A DNA stretch of 41,998 bases from Lachnospiraceae bacterium (GTDB lineage Bacteria > Bacillota > Clostridia > Lachnospirales > Lachnospiraceae), in assembly GCA_022766245.1 (NCBI GenBank), contig JALEPL010000020.1, positions 1 through 41,998 of the forward strand, read 5' to 3'. The position numbers were made by a program, and so were the translations under genes. Below, piece after piece: positions 23,667 to 31,763 of this stretch (position 1 is its first letter; every line of letters starts with the position of its first letter). The notes beneath the pieces are model-generated. The model saw nothing but the letters and a program-made list of their open reading frames with translations, was not told the DNA's origin and made no database searches.

Positions 23667-23955
23667 GTAACTGTTCAGAACAGGCCGAATCATTAGCTGA
23701 TGAGGCCGTAAGAACATGATTCAAATGCAAGCAAACCTCATCGGCGTAGCCGGGAGGATGCCTTAGGTCCAGCCAGAAAAAGTCGGGTAGGAGCTTATCT
23801 CCTACTCGATTTATTATCTGTTCAGAGCCTACCTCAAAAACTAACGTTTTCTCGGTGTGGCGTATCCGCCAAATAAAATCCAGACGAGAAATGCTCTCAA
23901 ATGCAAGCATTTGTCGCATTTGTCGCCTGGATTTTACTTGGCTCTGAACAGTTAC
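23667..23955 (+). repeat. 289-bp structured repeat with terminal inverted ends (MITE-like), between khpA and rimM
   Basis: The ends are GTAACTGTTCAGA (23667-23679) and TCTGAACAGTTAC (23943-23955), a 13-bp perfect terminal inverted repeat. Inside, GGCC-GA-ATCA-TTAGC-TGAT-GA-GGCC (23683-23707) folds with tandem GA pairs. Next come CGGC-GTA-GCCG, CGGGTAGGAG (23784-23793) with CTCCTACTCG (23799-23808), and TAAAATCCAG with CTGGATTTTA near the right end. No coding frame fits. Related sequence recurs at 26367-26421 and 40232-40365. It sits within an otherwise tight operon. Confidence 0.8.
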
Positions 23956-23983
23956 AAATAACTTAAATCAAAGAAGGAGAGCT

Positions 23984-24505
23984 ATGACAGATTTATTACG
24001 TGTTGGTGTGATAGCAAATACTCATGGTGTGCGTGGTGAGGTAAAAGTATATCCTACCACCGATGACGTTCAGCGATTTAAAAAGCTGAAACATGTGATT
24101 TTAGATACAGGAAAGGAACACCTGGAATTAGAGGTCGCTCAGGCGAGATTCTTCAAGAATCTGGTGATTTTGAAATTTAAGGGAATTGATAATATCAATG
24201 ACATTGAAAAATATAAGGGAAAAGATCTTTTGGTTACAAGAGAGAACGCAGTGAAACTGGAAGAGGGTGAGTATTTTATTGCTGATTTGATTGGACTTTC
24301 TGCAGTTTCCGATGAAGGCGAAGACTTGGGCATCGTGTATGACGTGCTACAGACTGCAGCCAATGATATTTATGTGCTGCACAAGGATAAAGAGGAAATT
24401 CTGGTGCCGGCCATCGATGATTGTATTAAGGAAGTGGATTTGGAGGCACAGCGGATAACCATTCACCTGCTGGAGGGTTTGCGGGAGCTGAATAAGAAAA
24501 AATGA
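23984..24505 (+). CDS. rimM: Ribosome maturation factor RimM, 173 aa
   Basis: Assists assembly of the 30S head by binding S19. The N-terminal barrel has [19 protein letters not shown] (residues about 6-24). The C-terminal PRC barrel has [20 protein letters not shown] and [20 protein letters not shown]. Length is typical. The start follows AAGGAGAG. It lies in the standard khpA-rimM-trmD order, though separated from khpA by the repeat at 23667-23955. Confidence 0.96.
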   Translation: MTDLLRVGVIANTHGVRGEVKVYPTTDDVQRFKKLKHVILDTGKEHLELEVAQARFFKNLVILKFKGIDNINDIEKYKGKDLLVTRENAVKLEEGEYFIADLIGLSAVSDEGEDLGIVYDVLQTAANDIYVLHKDKEEILVPAIDDCIKEVDLEAQRITIHLLEGLRELNKKK

Positions 24506-24515
24506 AGCAAATAAT

Positions 24516-24541
24516 GTAACTGGAAGGTACGGAACAGATAC
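24516..24541 (+). repeat. Short palindromic repeat between rimM and trmD
   Basis: GTAACTG, then GAAGGTACGGAACAGATAC: a 26-nt unit with inverted ends, related to 25305-25330, 33533-33559 and the minus-strand unit at 40232-40258. Confidence 0.6.
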
Positions 24542-24566
24542 CAAATAGTATTACGGCGAGGATAGA

Positions 24567-25271
24567 ATGAATTTTTATATTTTGACATTATTTCCGGATA
24601 TGGTAAGCCAGGGACTTTGTACCAGCATTATCGGTCGGGCTGTGGAAAAAAATCTGATTCATATAGAGACCATTAATATACGGGACTATACCACAGATAA
24701 ACATAAAAAAGTAGATGATTATCCCTATGGTGGCGGCGCAGGTATGGTTATGCAGGCACAGCCGGTATATGATGCGTGGTGTTCTGTGGTAGAACGTGTT
24801 GGTCATGCGCCCCGCACCATTTACCTGACTCCTCAGGGACCGACGTTTCAACAAAGTATGGCAAAAGAATACGCCAAGGAAACGGATCTTATTTTATTAT
24901 GCGGACATTACGAAGGAATCGATGAGCGTGTATTAGAGGAAATTGTTACAGACTATGTGTCTATCGGGGATTATGTACTGACAGGCGGAGAATTGCCGGC
25001 CATGGTGCTGGTGGATGCGATTTCCCGTATGGTGCCGGGGGTGTTGTCCAACGCAGAGTCAGGAACAACGGAATCCTTCGAGGACAATTTGCTGGAGTAT
25101 CCGCAATACAGCAGACCGGAAATCTGGAATGGAAAGCGTGTACCGGAGATTTTACTGTCAGGAAATCACGCAAAGGTGGATGAGTGGCGCAGGGAACAGT
25201 CGCTGCTTCGCACAGCTCAGAGACGTCCGGATTTGTTGGAAAAAAGCAAACAGCAGAAAAATGCAGAGTAG
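24567..25271 (+). CDS. trmD: tRNA (guanine-N1-)-methyltransferase TrmD, 234 aa
   Basis: Methylates G37 of tRNAs to prevent frameshifting; a SPOUT enzyme with a trefoil knot. Visible blocks are ILTLFPDM, DDYPYGGGAGMVMQ, LCGHYEGIDERV, and SIGDYVLTGGELPAMVLVDA, the knot and SAM site. RPEIWNGKRVPEILLSGNHA is the linker to the C-terminal domain. Length is typical. The gene that usually follows, rplS, is absent; the next gene is an unrelated coiled-coil protein. Confidence 0.97.
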   Translation: MNFYILTLFPDMVSQGLCTSIIGRAVEKNLIHIETINIRDYTTDKHKKVDDYPYGGGAGMVMQAQPVYDAWCSVVERVGHAPRTIYLTPQGPTFQQSMAKEYAKETDLILLCGHYEGIDERVLEEIVTDYVSIGDYVLTGGELPAMVLVDAISRMVPGVLSNAESGTTESFEDNLLEYPQYSRPEIWNGKRVPEILLSGNHAKVDEWRREQSLLRTAQRRPDLLEKSKQQKNAE

Positions 25272-25304
25272 ACAAAAAATCTCATAAATGCTATCATGAA
25301 AAAA

Positions 25305-25330
25305 GATATGTGAAGGTACTGAACAGATAC
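25305..25330 (+). repeat. Short palindromic repeat after trmD
   Basis: GATATGTGAAGGTAC, then TGAACAGATAC. Same unit as 24516-24541 and 33533-33559, with a GTGA loop between ATAT/GTAC-type arms. Confidence 0.55.
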
Positions 25331-25380
25331 TAAGTAAGTTTATGTGTCAGTGAACACAAGAGTGATGGGAGGAACTGGTT

Positions 25381-26361
25381 GTGAGCCGTACAATAGATAA
25401 AATCAAAGTGTTGTTTCGTCCCACAAAGGGGAAACGTGTATATGGACAGCCACAACAAAAGAGAGCGAACAAAGAGAGCACGGTGCATCATCAGCAGCAA
25501 TCGAACAAGCCGATGAAGCCGGTGGAGACCGGGGAGACAGTTCAGAAAAAGGAGAAGTCACAGGAGGCAGAAACTATGGAATCGATTGTGAATAATGATG
25601 ATAGACAGGTGGAATTCGAAATCGTGGGTGATTCCGAGGCGGAGTCTGCGATGGAGAGGATGGCAGATAAAATGGAAAAGGATGATTTCTTATTAAGACA
25701 GATTGACGAGTTCCGGGAGAAGGCAAAGAAACTGCAGGGACTTTTAGATTCAAAGGAAGAAAAAGCGCAGCAGCTGCAAAGTATTGTAGATGCCCGGGAA
25801 GAGAAGGCGCAGCAGCTTCAGGAGACTCTGAATCAGCGGCAGTCCGAGGCCAATGAGCTTTTGAATGGTGTGCATTCCCAGATGGATGAAATGCTGGAAC
25901 GGGTGGAGAGCAAACTGACTACCATGTCTGACCAGCTGGCTACAGAGGTCAATAGTCGTGGCGAAGCTCAGACAGAAAAGATGAAGGAAATGATGGAGCG
26001 TGTAGAAGAAAAGCTGAACACCATTTCTGATCAGATCGTCAATGATGTACATGATGCCGGAAGTCGTACTGTGGAGCAGACTGCACAGATGCAGGAGTCT
26101 TTGAAGGAGGTTTCTGCACAGCTGGATACCATGAAGATGGAATTGTCCGAGAAGATTCATGCAGAGGATGTAAAGTGTTACCGCAATATGCAGAATCTCA
26201 TTGAGGACTTGGCATTCAAGCTCGAGAGTAATGAAGAGTTAGAGCAGAGTCTGGCCAATGTAAAGGGATATGTGAAATGTCTGGCCTGGTTCGCAATTAT
26301 TGATTTTGTTGTGTTGGTAGTATTTATTTTGTATTCCATTGGAGCTTTCAATTTCGTATAA
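25381..26361 (+). CDS. Tail-anchored coiled-coil protein of unknown function, 326 aa
   Basis: Starts with GTG, eight bases after GGGAGG. The N-terminal 70 residues are basic and polar (KIKVLFRPTKGKRVYG). Residues about 100-290 form a long coiled coil with repeated heptads: KAQQLQSIVDAREEKAQQLQ, and two similar blocks MDEMLERVESKLTTMSDQ and MKEMMERVEEKLNTISDQ spaced about 35 residues apart. The last 25 residues are a single membrane helix (FAIIDFVVLVVFILYSIGAF). The topology suggests a cytoplasmic coil tethered by its tail, perhaps a scaffold or division factor. No family was recognised. It occupies the place where rplS usually stands. Confidence 0.75.
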   Translation: MSRTIDKIKVLFRPTKGKRVYGQPQQKRANKESTVHHQQQSNKPMKPVETGETVQKKEKSQEAETMESIVNNDDRQVEFEIVGDSEAESAMERMADKMEKDDFLLRQIDEFREKAKKLQGLLDSKEEKAQQLQSIVDAREEKAQQLQETLNQRQSEANELLNGVHSQMDEMLERVESKLTTMSDQLATEVNSRGEAQTEKMKEMMERVEEKLNTISDQIVNDVHDAGSRTVEQTAQMQESLKEVSAQLDTMKMELSEKIHAEDVKCYRNMQNLIEDLAFKLESNEELEQSLANVKGYVKCLAWFAIIDFVVLVVFILYSIGAFNFV

Positions 26362-26366
26362 GATTT

Positions 26367-26421
26367 GTAATTGGTCAGAACAGGCCGAATCACTTGCTGA
26401 TGAGGCCGTAAAACATGATTC
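26367..26421 (+). repeat. Partial copy of the structured repeat, upstream of ppaC
   Basis: GTAATTGGTCAGAACAG, then GGCC-GA-ATCA-CTTGC-TGAT-GA-GGCC (26383-26407), then GTAAAACATGATTC. It matches the left 55 bases of the 23667 element. The stem is identical and the five-base loop differs. The right end is missing. Confidence 0.8.
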
Positions 26422-26446
26422 AGGAGATTTATAAAGAGGCAGATGT

Positions 26447-28093
26447 ATGAAGAAAACCTGGGTAATCGGACACAAGAATCCGGATACGGATTCCATCTGT
26501 GCGGCAATCGCATACGCAGATTTAAAGAATCAGACAGAAGAGGGAATTTTTGAAGCAAAACGTGCAGGGCATATTAACGAGGAAACGCAATATGTCCTGG
26601 ACTTTTTTGGCGTAGAGGCACCGGAATATGTGAAGGATGTGGGTGCGCAGATTAAGGATATTGCTTACCGCAGGACAGAGGGGGTCAGCAATCATATATC
26701 CATTAAACGTGCATGGGAATTAATGAAGCAGTTGGATGTAGTATCATTACCCATTGCCAATTCGGCTCATCAGCTGGAAGGCATTGTAGTTACCGGAGAT
26801 ATCGCCAAATCCTACATGGAAGTGTTGGACAACCGCATTTTAGCCACTGCCCGTACGCAGTACAAGAATATTATTGATACCTTAAACGGCACGCTGATCA
26901 CAGGAAATGAGCATGGTTATTTTGTAAAGGGCAAGGTGGTTATGGCTGCCATGACTCCGGATATGATGGAGGAGTATATTGAGGCGGACGATTTGGTCAT
27001 TTTAGGAGATCGCTATGAAGCCCAGTTCTGTGCACTGGAGATGAATGCCAGCTGTATCATTGTCTGTGAAAATGCCAAGATTGCCAAGACCATCGTGCAG
27101 CTCGCCAAGGAAAAGGACTGTGTGGTGATCAGTACACCTTATGATGCGTTTACGGCGGCTCGTCTCATCAATCAGAGCATGCCCATCAAATACATTATGA
27201 AACGTGATAACCTCGTCACCTTTGATCTGGAAGATTATGTGGATGATGTGAAGGAAGTCATGTCGAAGGTACGTCATCGTGATTTTCCGGTATTGGATGA
27301 AGACGGACTTTATGCCGGCATGATATCCCGGAGAAACCTGTTGAATATGCAGAAAAAACAGGTGATTCTGGTGGATCATAATGAAAAGTCTCAGGCTGTG
27401 GATGGAATTGATGGGGCAGAGATTCTTGAGATTATTGACCATCACAGGCTGGGTAGCTTAGAGACGATTTCACCGGTGTTTTTCAGGAATCAGCCCTTGG
27501 GATGTACCTCTACCATCATCTATCAGATGTATCAGGAGAAGGGGGCGGAAATCAAGCCTAAGATAGCAGGACTGCTTCTGTCGGCTATCGTATCTGATAC
27601 CCTGATGTTTCGATCTCCCACCTGTACTGCGACGGATCGACAGGCTGCGGAAGCGCTGGCGCAGATTGCAGATGTAGACATAGAATCGTTGGCCAAGGCC
27701 ATGTTTCGGGCAGGAAGTGATTTCAAGAAAAAAACAACCGAGGAATTATTCTATCAGGATTTTAAGACATTCCAGGTGGATGAGTTCGATTTCGGTGTGG
27801 CTCAGCTGAGTGCCATGAGTCAGATTGAGTTGGAACAGGTGAAGGAGAAACTTCTTCCTTATCTGGAGACACCAATGGCGGAGCAACGGCTGCAGGCAGT
27901 GTTTGTGATGCTTACTGATATATTGGAGGAGGAATCCGAGGTGATCTGTGCAGGGACACAGGCAATGGAACTTTTGGAAAAATGTTTTGGAGCACCGGAT
28001 GAGCAGGGAGATTTTCATCTGAAGGGTGTGGTTTCAAGAAAGAAACAGCTGATTCCTACGCTGATTGCCGGAATTCAGCAGATGAACAGCTAG
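26447..28093 (+). CDS. ppaC: CBS-type manganese-dependent inorganic pyrophosphatase, 548 aa
   Basis: A family II (DHH) pyrophosphatase that hydrolyses PPi to phosphate. The start WVIGHKNPDTDSICAAIAYA gives the metal ligands His and Asp. After about residue 70 comes a long regulatory insert with CBS motifs (ISIKRAWELMKQLDVVSLPI and KVRHRDFPVLDEDGLYAG) around a DRTGG-like domain; in this subclass these bind adenine nucleotides. Catalysis resumes with VDHNE and IIDHHRLG. At the C-terminus SRKKQLIPTL holds the PPi-binding arginine and lysines. The insert accounts for 548 residues against about 310 in simple members. AGAGG precedes the start. Confidence 0.95.
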   Translation: MKKTWVIGHKNPDTDSICAAIAYADLKNQTEEGIFEAKRAGHINEETQYVLDFFGVEAPEYVKDVGAQIKDIAYRRTEGVSNHISIKRAWELMKQLDVVSLPIANSAHQLEGIVVTGDIAKSYMEVLDNRILATARTQYKNIIDTLNGTLITGNEHGYFVKGKVVMAAMTPDMMEEYIEADDLVILGDRYEAQFCALEMNASCIIVCENAKIAKTIVQLAKEKDCVVISTPYDAFTAARLINQSMPIKYIMKRDNLVTFDLEDYVDDVKEVMSKVRHRDFPVLDEDGLYAGMISRRNLLNMQKKQVILVDHNEKSQAVDGIDGAEILEIIDHHRLGSLETISPVFFRNQPLGCTSTIIYQMYQEKGAEIKPKIAGLLLSAIVSDTLMFRSPTCTATDRQAAEALAQIADVDIESLAKAMFRAGSDFKKKTTEELFYQDFKTFQVDEFDFGVAQLSAMSQIELEQVKEKLLPYLETPMAEQRLQAVFVMLTDILEEESEVICAGTQAMELLEKCFGAPDEQGDFHLKGVVSRKKQLIPTLIAGIQQMNS

Positions 28094-28103
28094 GAGCGAA
28101 GTA

Positions 28104-28670
28104 ATGGCAAAACAACATTGGAAAGGCGGAAATATGCTCTATCCCTTGCCGGCAGTGATGGTCAGCTGTATGCGCCAAGGGGAGCAGCCTAATATCATAA
28201 CTGTGGCATGGGCAGGTACAGTATGTACGAATCCACCGATGCTGTCGATTTCAGTTCGGCCGGAACGATATTCCCATGGGATTATCAGAGAAACAGGGGA
28301 GTTCGTGGTTAATCTGGTGACAAAGAATCTGGTACAGGCAACGGATTACTGTGGTGTGAAGTCTGGGCGGGATGTGGACAAGTTTCAGGAGACGAATCTG
28401 ACCAGACAACCGTCCTGTCATGTGTCCTGTCCCGGAATCGCAGAGAGTCCGGTGAATATCGAGTGCCGTGTCAGACAGGTGATTCCCCTGGGCAGCCATG
28501 ATTTGTTTTTGGCAGATGTATTAGGGGTGACCATTGAGGATTCCTATCTGGATGAAAAGGGAAAATTCGAGCTGAATCAGTCAGGTCTTGTGACTTATTC
28601 CCATGGAGAGTATTTCCTGTTGGGAGAGAAGCTGGGCACCTTTGGCTACAGTGTGAAGAAAAAGAAGTAG
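28104..28670 (+). CDS. Flavin reductase-like / flavoredoxin family protein, 188 aa
   Basis: An FMN-binding split-barrel protein. PLPAVMVSCMRQGEQPNIIT, then AWAGTVCTNPPMLSISVRPE (residues about 12-55) is the flavin-binding block, followed by FVVNLVTKNLVQATDYCGVK. Length and the C-terminal GEYFLLGEKLGTFGYSVKK match the flavoredoxin group of anaerobes. It starts 10 bases after ppaC behind GGAGCGAAG and is probably co-transcribed. The redox partner is unknown. Confidence 0.9.
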   Translation: MAKQHWKGGNMLYPLPAVMVSCMRQGEQPNIITVAWAGTVCTNPPMLSISVRPERYSHGIIRETGEFVVNLVTKNLVQATDYCGVKSGRDVDKFQETNLTRQPSCHVSCPGIAESPVNIECRVRQVIPLGSHDLFLADVLGVTIEDSYLDEKGKFELNQSGLVTYSHGEYFLLGEKLGTFGYSVKKKK

Positions 28671-28710
28671 AGCTGTACACAAGTGATTCGTGTACAGCTC
28701 TCGTTTTATT
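28670..28710. terminator. Bidirectional terminator between convergent genes
   Basis: GAGCTGTACAC (28670-28680) pairs perfectly with GTGTACAGCTC (28690-28700). TCGTTTTATTTT follows on the plus strand and a CT-rich T run follows on the minus strand, so it can end both the flavin reductase and the DUF4364 transcripts. Confidence 0.9.
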
Positions 28711-29221
28711 TTACCAGAATATCCATGAGACAGGCAAACACATCACCGGCCTGTTCCTGCCAGTTCAGACAGATAGCCTCTGCCTGCTCTTTGTTTTTTA
28801 CCATCAACGTCAGATCCATTCGATTTACACCATGCTCACGTACCAGACAGCGCACCGCATAGCTTTGATCAGAAGCCTTGTAATAGTCAGCAAGATAGGC
28901 GTTTCCTGCTTTCATGGTCATCTCGTGCTCCTTGCAATAGCAACGGATGTCCTCCATGGCAGACACAGAAATCTTGTCCTGAAAGAACTTCAAGGTTTCT
29001 TTTCCGGCAGGAGTAATCCGATAAAGGGTATTTTTCTGCGTGGATTCGATGCTGAGCAGATTAGAGGAATCCAGTTCATGAACGGTTTGCTGAATGGAAA
29101 AGTAATCCGTGTACTCTTTCTCCAGAAAAAAATTTGTAATCTGGGCATTGGTCAGTGGAAATTCCACATTGTCCAGCATGTAAAGCACCATCAGTTTATA
29201 TAAGGTTGCCGGTTCAGCCAT
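28706..29221 (-). CDS. DUF4364 family winged-helix protein, 171 aa
   Basis: A cytoplasmic protein found widely in Clostridia. TLYKLMVLYMLDNVEFPLTN, then AQITNFFLEKEYTDYFSIQQ and LLSIESTQKNTLYRITPAGK form a PadR-like winged helix (residues about 6-75) with a wing at TLYRITPAGKETLKFF. The C-terminal half (YLADYYKASDQSYAVRCLVR) is typical of DUF4364. It is probably a transcription factor with unknown targets. It lies 18 bases after the radical SAM gene on the same strand, with GGGGGAGC before its ATG. Confidence 0.9.
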   Translation of the reverse strand: MAEPATLYKLMVLYMLDNVEFPLTNAQITNFFLEKEYTDYFSIQQTVHELDSSNLLSIESTQKNTLYRITPAGKETLKFFQDKISVSAMEDIRCYCKEHEMTMKAGNAYLADYYKASDQSYAVRCLVREHGVNRMDLTLMVKNKEQAEAICLNWQEQAGDVFACLMDILVK

Positions 29222-29239
29222 ATAGCTCCCCCTTTCATT

Positions 29240-30163
29240 TTATGTGTTTGGGTGAAACAGTTTCCCCTGCCAGGTGTTCCGTTCCCGGAATCGTCTGTGA
29301 ATATAATTTAAAACATGTTTTTTGTTGGTGCTCCATGTGGGAGCTAAGAGCAGTGCCCGAGGGCCATCACCGGTGATGCGGTGAATCACCATATCCGTGG
29401 GGAGCTGTTCGATGCAGTCAATCAAAATCTCGGTATATTCCTCAAGCGTAAAGACAGGAAAAGGATGTGCTTCGTACTGTAAGCCAAGTGCAGTTCCCTT
29501 TAACACATGTAAAAGCTGCAGTTTGATTCCCCATACCGGGAGGGCGGATACTGCTTTTACAGAAGCTAGCATGTCTGTCTGCGTTTCACCCGGAAGTCCC
29601 AGAATCAGATGGACAATCACAGGAATATTTCTTTCGTGCAGTCTCATGAGTGTGTTCTGAAAGCAATCATAGGAAAAACCGCTGTTCATTTGCTGCCTTG
29701 TTTCGTCGTGTATCGTCTGCAGTCCCAGCTCGATCCAGATGGGTTTTTCTTCGGAAAGCTCTGCAATCAGGGAAAGGACTTCGTCACTGATACAATCCGG
29801 GCGGGTAGCAACCGAGAGGGCCACCACCTCCGAATCAGCCATAGCCTCTGTGTAGAGAGCATGCAGCTTCGCTACAGGGGCATAAGTGTTGGTAAACGCC
29901 TGAAAATATGCGATGAATTTATGACATTTGCATTTCTGACGGAGCTTTTCTTTGCCCTGCGCCAGCTGTTCGGTAATGGACAGCAATCTGGAACCGGCGA
30001 AGTCTCCGGAGCCTCCCGCTGAGCAGAAGGCGCATCCGCTGCTGCTGATACATCCGTCCCGGTTGGGACAGGTGAAACCGGCATCCAGAGACAGGCGGTA
30101 TACCTTTTCCCCGTAAGTTTGTTTCAGGTACTCATTGACGGAGTAATAGGGTTTGTCAGTCAT
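29240..30163 (-). CDS. TIGR01212 family radical SAM protein (YhcC-like), 307 aa
   Basis: A radical SAM enzyme with TCPNRDGCISSSGCAFC near the N-terminus (Cys32, 38, 44, 47), the spaced cluster motif of the YhcC/TIGR01212 group related to Elp3-like enzymes. RPDCISDEVLSLIAEL, ELGLQTIHD and HLILGLPGETQTDM follow the barrel strands. KLQLLHVLKGTALG is another family block. The product is not established. Its start overlaps the malic enzyme stop (TAATG), so translation is coupled. Confidence 0.93.
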   Translation of the reverse strand: MTDKPYYSVNEYLKQTYGEKVYRLSLDAGFTCPNRDGCISSSGCAFCSAGGSGDFAGSRLLSITEQLAQGKEKLRQKCKCHKFIAYFQAFTNTYAPVAKLHALYTEAMADSEVVALSVATRPDCISDEVLSLIAELSEEKPIWIELGLQTIHDETRQQMNSGFSYDCFQNTLMRLHERNIPVIVHLILGLPGETQTDMLASVKAVSALPVWGIKLQLLHVLKGTALGLQYEAHPFPVFTLEEYTEILIDCIEQLPTDMVIHRITGDGPRALLLAPTWSTNKKHVLNYIHRRFRERNTWQGKLFHPNT

Positions 30164-31314
30164 TACTTAATGTGGGACTTGACAGCCTGGCTGACCACTT
30201 CTGCCACTCTGGGATCAAAAGCCTCCGGCATGATGAAGTCATCGCACAGCTCTTCGTCGGAAACCAGACCGGCGATAGCAAGTGCTGCAGCCAGCTTCAT
30301 TTCCTCAGTAATCTGGGTGGCACGTCCCTCCAATGCGCCTTTGAAGATACCCGGGAAAGCAACTACATTGTTTACCTGATTCGGGAAGTCACTTCTGCCG
30401 GTTCCAACAACTCTTGCTCCGGCTGCCTTTGCCACATCCGGCATAATCTCCGGTGTGGGATTTGCCATGGCAAAGAGGATGGAATCATGGTTCATGGATG
30501 CTACCATCTCCGGTGTTACGATATTAGGAGCGGATACACCTACGAAAATATCTGCGCCCTTTAATGCATCGGCAAGTGTACCGGTCTGATTGGTCAGGTT
30601 AGTCACCTCAGTCATCTTTTTCTGCATCCAGTTCAGATCCGGATAATCCTTACCGATGATACCCAGACGGTCACACATGGTGACATTGGTAAAACCATAG
30701 GTAAGCAGAAGACGGGTAATGGCAACGCCGGCAGAGCCTGCGCCGTTTACTACAACCTTTGCGGTTTCTTTGTCTTTGCCGGTGACTTTCATGGCATTGA
30801 TGATTCCGGCCAGAACTACGATGGCAGTTCCATGCTGGTCATCGTGGAATACCGGGATATCCAGCATCTCTTTCAAACGTTCCTCAATCTCAAAGCAACG
30901 GGGAGCGGAGATGTCCTCCAGGTTAATGCCGCCAAATGCGGGGGCAATATTTTTTACAGCTGCTATGATTTCTTCCGTGTCCTGTGTGTCCAGACAGATG
31001 GGAACTGCGTTCACATTGCCGAATTCCTTGAATAAAACACATTTCCCTTCCATAACAGGCATAGCGGCATAGGGACCGATATTTCCCAGTCCTAAAACGG
31101 CACTTCCATCGGAAACCACAGCCACGGTATTGGCCTTCATGGTGTAGTTGTATGCTTCGTCTTTATTATCAGCAATGATGCGACAGGGCGCTGCAACTCC
31201 CGGTGTATATGCGATGGCCAGATCCTCACGGCTTTTTACCGGGGTTTTTGAGATGGTCTCAAGTTTTCCGTTCCACTGTCGGTGCATCTGAATTGCTTTT
31301 TCGTTGGTATCCAT
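30163..31314 (-). CDS. Malic enzyme, NAD(P)-dependent, 383 aa
   Basis: Oxidatively decarboxylates malate to pyruvate. AYTPGVAAPCRIIADNKDEA, then NTVAVVSDGSAVLGLGNIGP (residues about 30-78) is the malic N-domain, followed by EGKCVLFKEFGNVNAVPI and FHDDQHGTAIVVLAGIINAM with the metal-binding Asp pair. VVNGAGSAGVAITRLLL is the Rossmann GxGxxG. This is the short bacterial form. AAAGGAG precedes the start. The gene leads a three-gene minus-strand operon and has a long hairpin-rich leader. Cofactor preference is not read from sequence. Confidence 0.96.
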   Translation of the reverse strand: MDTNEKAIQMHRQWNGKLETISKTPVKSREDLAIAYTPGVAAPCRIIADNKDEAYNYTMKANTVAVVSDGSAVLGLGNIGPYAAMPVMEGKCVLFKEFGNVNAVPICLDTQDTEEIIAAVKNIAPAFGGINLEDISAPRCFEIEERLKEMLDIPVFHDDQHGTAIVVLAGIINAMKVTGKDKETAKVVVNGAGSAGVAITRLLLTYGFTNVTMCDRLGIIGKDYPDLNWMQKKMTEVTNLTNQTGTLADALKGADIFVGVSAPNIVTPEMVASMNHDSILFAMANPTPEIMPDVAKAAGARVVGTGRSDFPNQVNNVVAFPGIFKGALEGRATQITEEMKLAAALAIAGLVSDEELCDDFIMPEAFDPRVAEVVSQAVKSHIK

Positions 31315-31571
31315 AGTATTTCTCCTTTGTTTGTTTTTTTGTTGTGCATAAAAAATGAATGCACCATCAAACGACTGTAACGCGCTTGCAAACTAACTCC
31401 TAACTGCGACTATGATTCTTTCAGCAAAAGCTTCAAGAATCAGTCTTCGTAAGGAGTGGATTTCGCAATCCGTTGATTTTCCATGGAAAATCACTACTTG
31501 CTCATGGGTGTGCGGGTCATTAAGTCAGAATTTTTATCCTGCAAGCAGGAACAAATTCTGACTTTTGACCC
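31315..31571 (-). promoter_or_regulatory. Structured 5' leader of the malic enzyme operon
   Basis: From the promoter at 31576-31604 the transcript would have about 255 untranslated bases. In transcript order it holds AAGTCAGAATTT/AAATTCTGACTT (31522-31533 with 31553-31564), capped by CCTG/CAGG and based on GGGTCA/TGACCC. Then come the palindrome GATTTTCCATGGAAAATC (31475-31492), GGATT-GCGA-AATCC (31458-31471), GATTCTT/AAGAATC (31414-31420 with 31435-31441) and GTGCAT/ATGCAC (31344-31349 with 31359-31364). No open frame or known riboswitch was recognised. It may be a cis-regulatory RNA or an inserted repeat. Confidence 0.55.
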
Positions 31572-31575
31572 TTGT

Positions 31576-31604
31576 ATCATATCATTAAAAAATATACAAA
31601 TCAA
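31576..31604 (-). promoter_or_regulatory. Promoter of the malic enzyme operon
   Basis: On the minus strand TTGATT (complement of 31599-31604) and TATGAT (complement of 31576-31581) are spaced by 17 bases. Confidence 0.65.
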
Positions 31605-31615
31605 GAAAAAGGGAC

Positions 31616-31644
31616 TTCCTATTTTATAGATTATGTTGTATAAT
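31616..31644 (+). promoter_or_regulatory. Probable promoter of rho
   Basis: A perfect TATAAT at 31639-31644 has only a weak -35 (TTCCTA, 31616-31621). The leader of about 110 bases before rho is long, as is usual where Rho controls its own transcription. Confidence 0.45.
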
Positions 31645-31763
31645 CTGACCTAAGGCAGTGTCTAGTCGGATAAATAATCTAGAACACGCAGACAAATCTG
31701 AAATGTTCGTAATTGTTACCCATAAGAGCGATAATTATTTTTGCAAATAAATAAGGAGAAAAA

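Noticed and set aside
23698-23715. CTGATGAGGCCGTAAGAA looks like the core of a hammerhead ribozyme.
   Set aside because: The second arm of stem II and a proper cleavage site are missing; the bases pair better as the tandem-GA hairpin shared by all three repeat copies.
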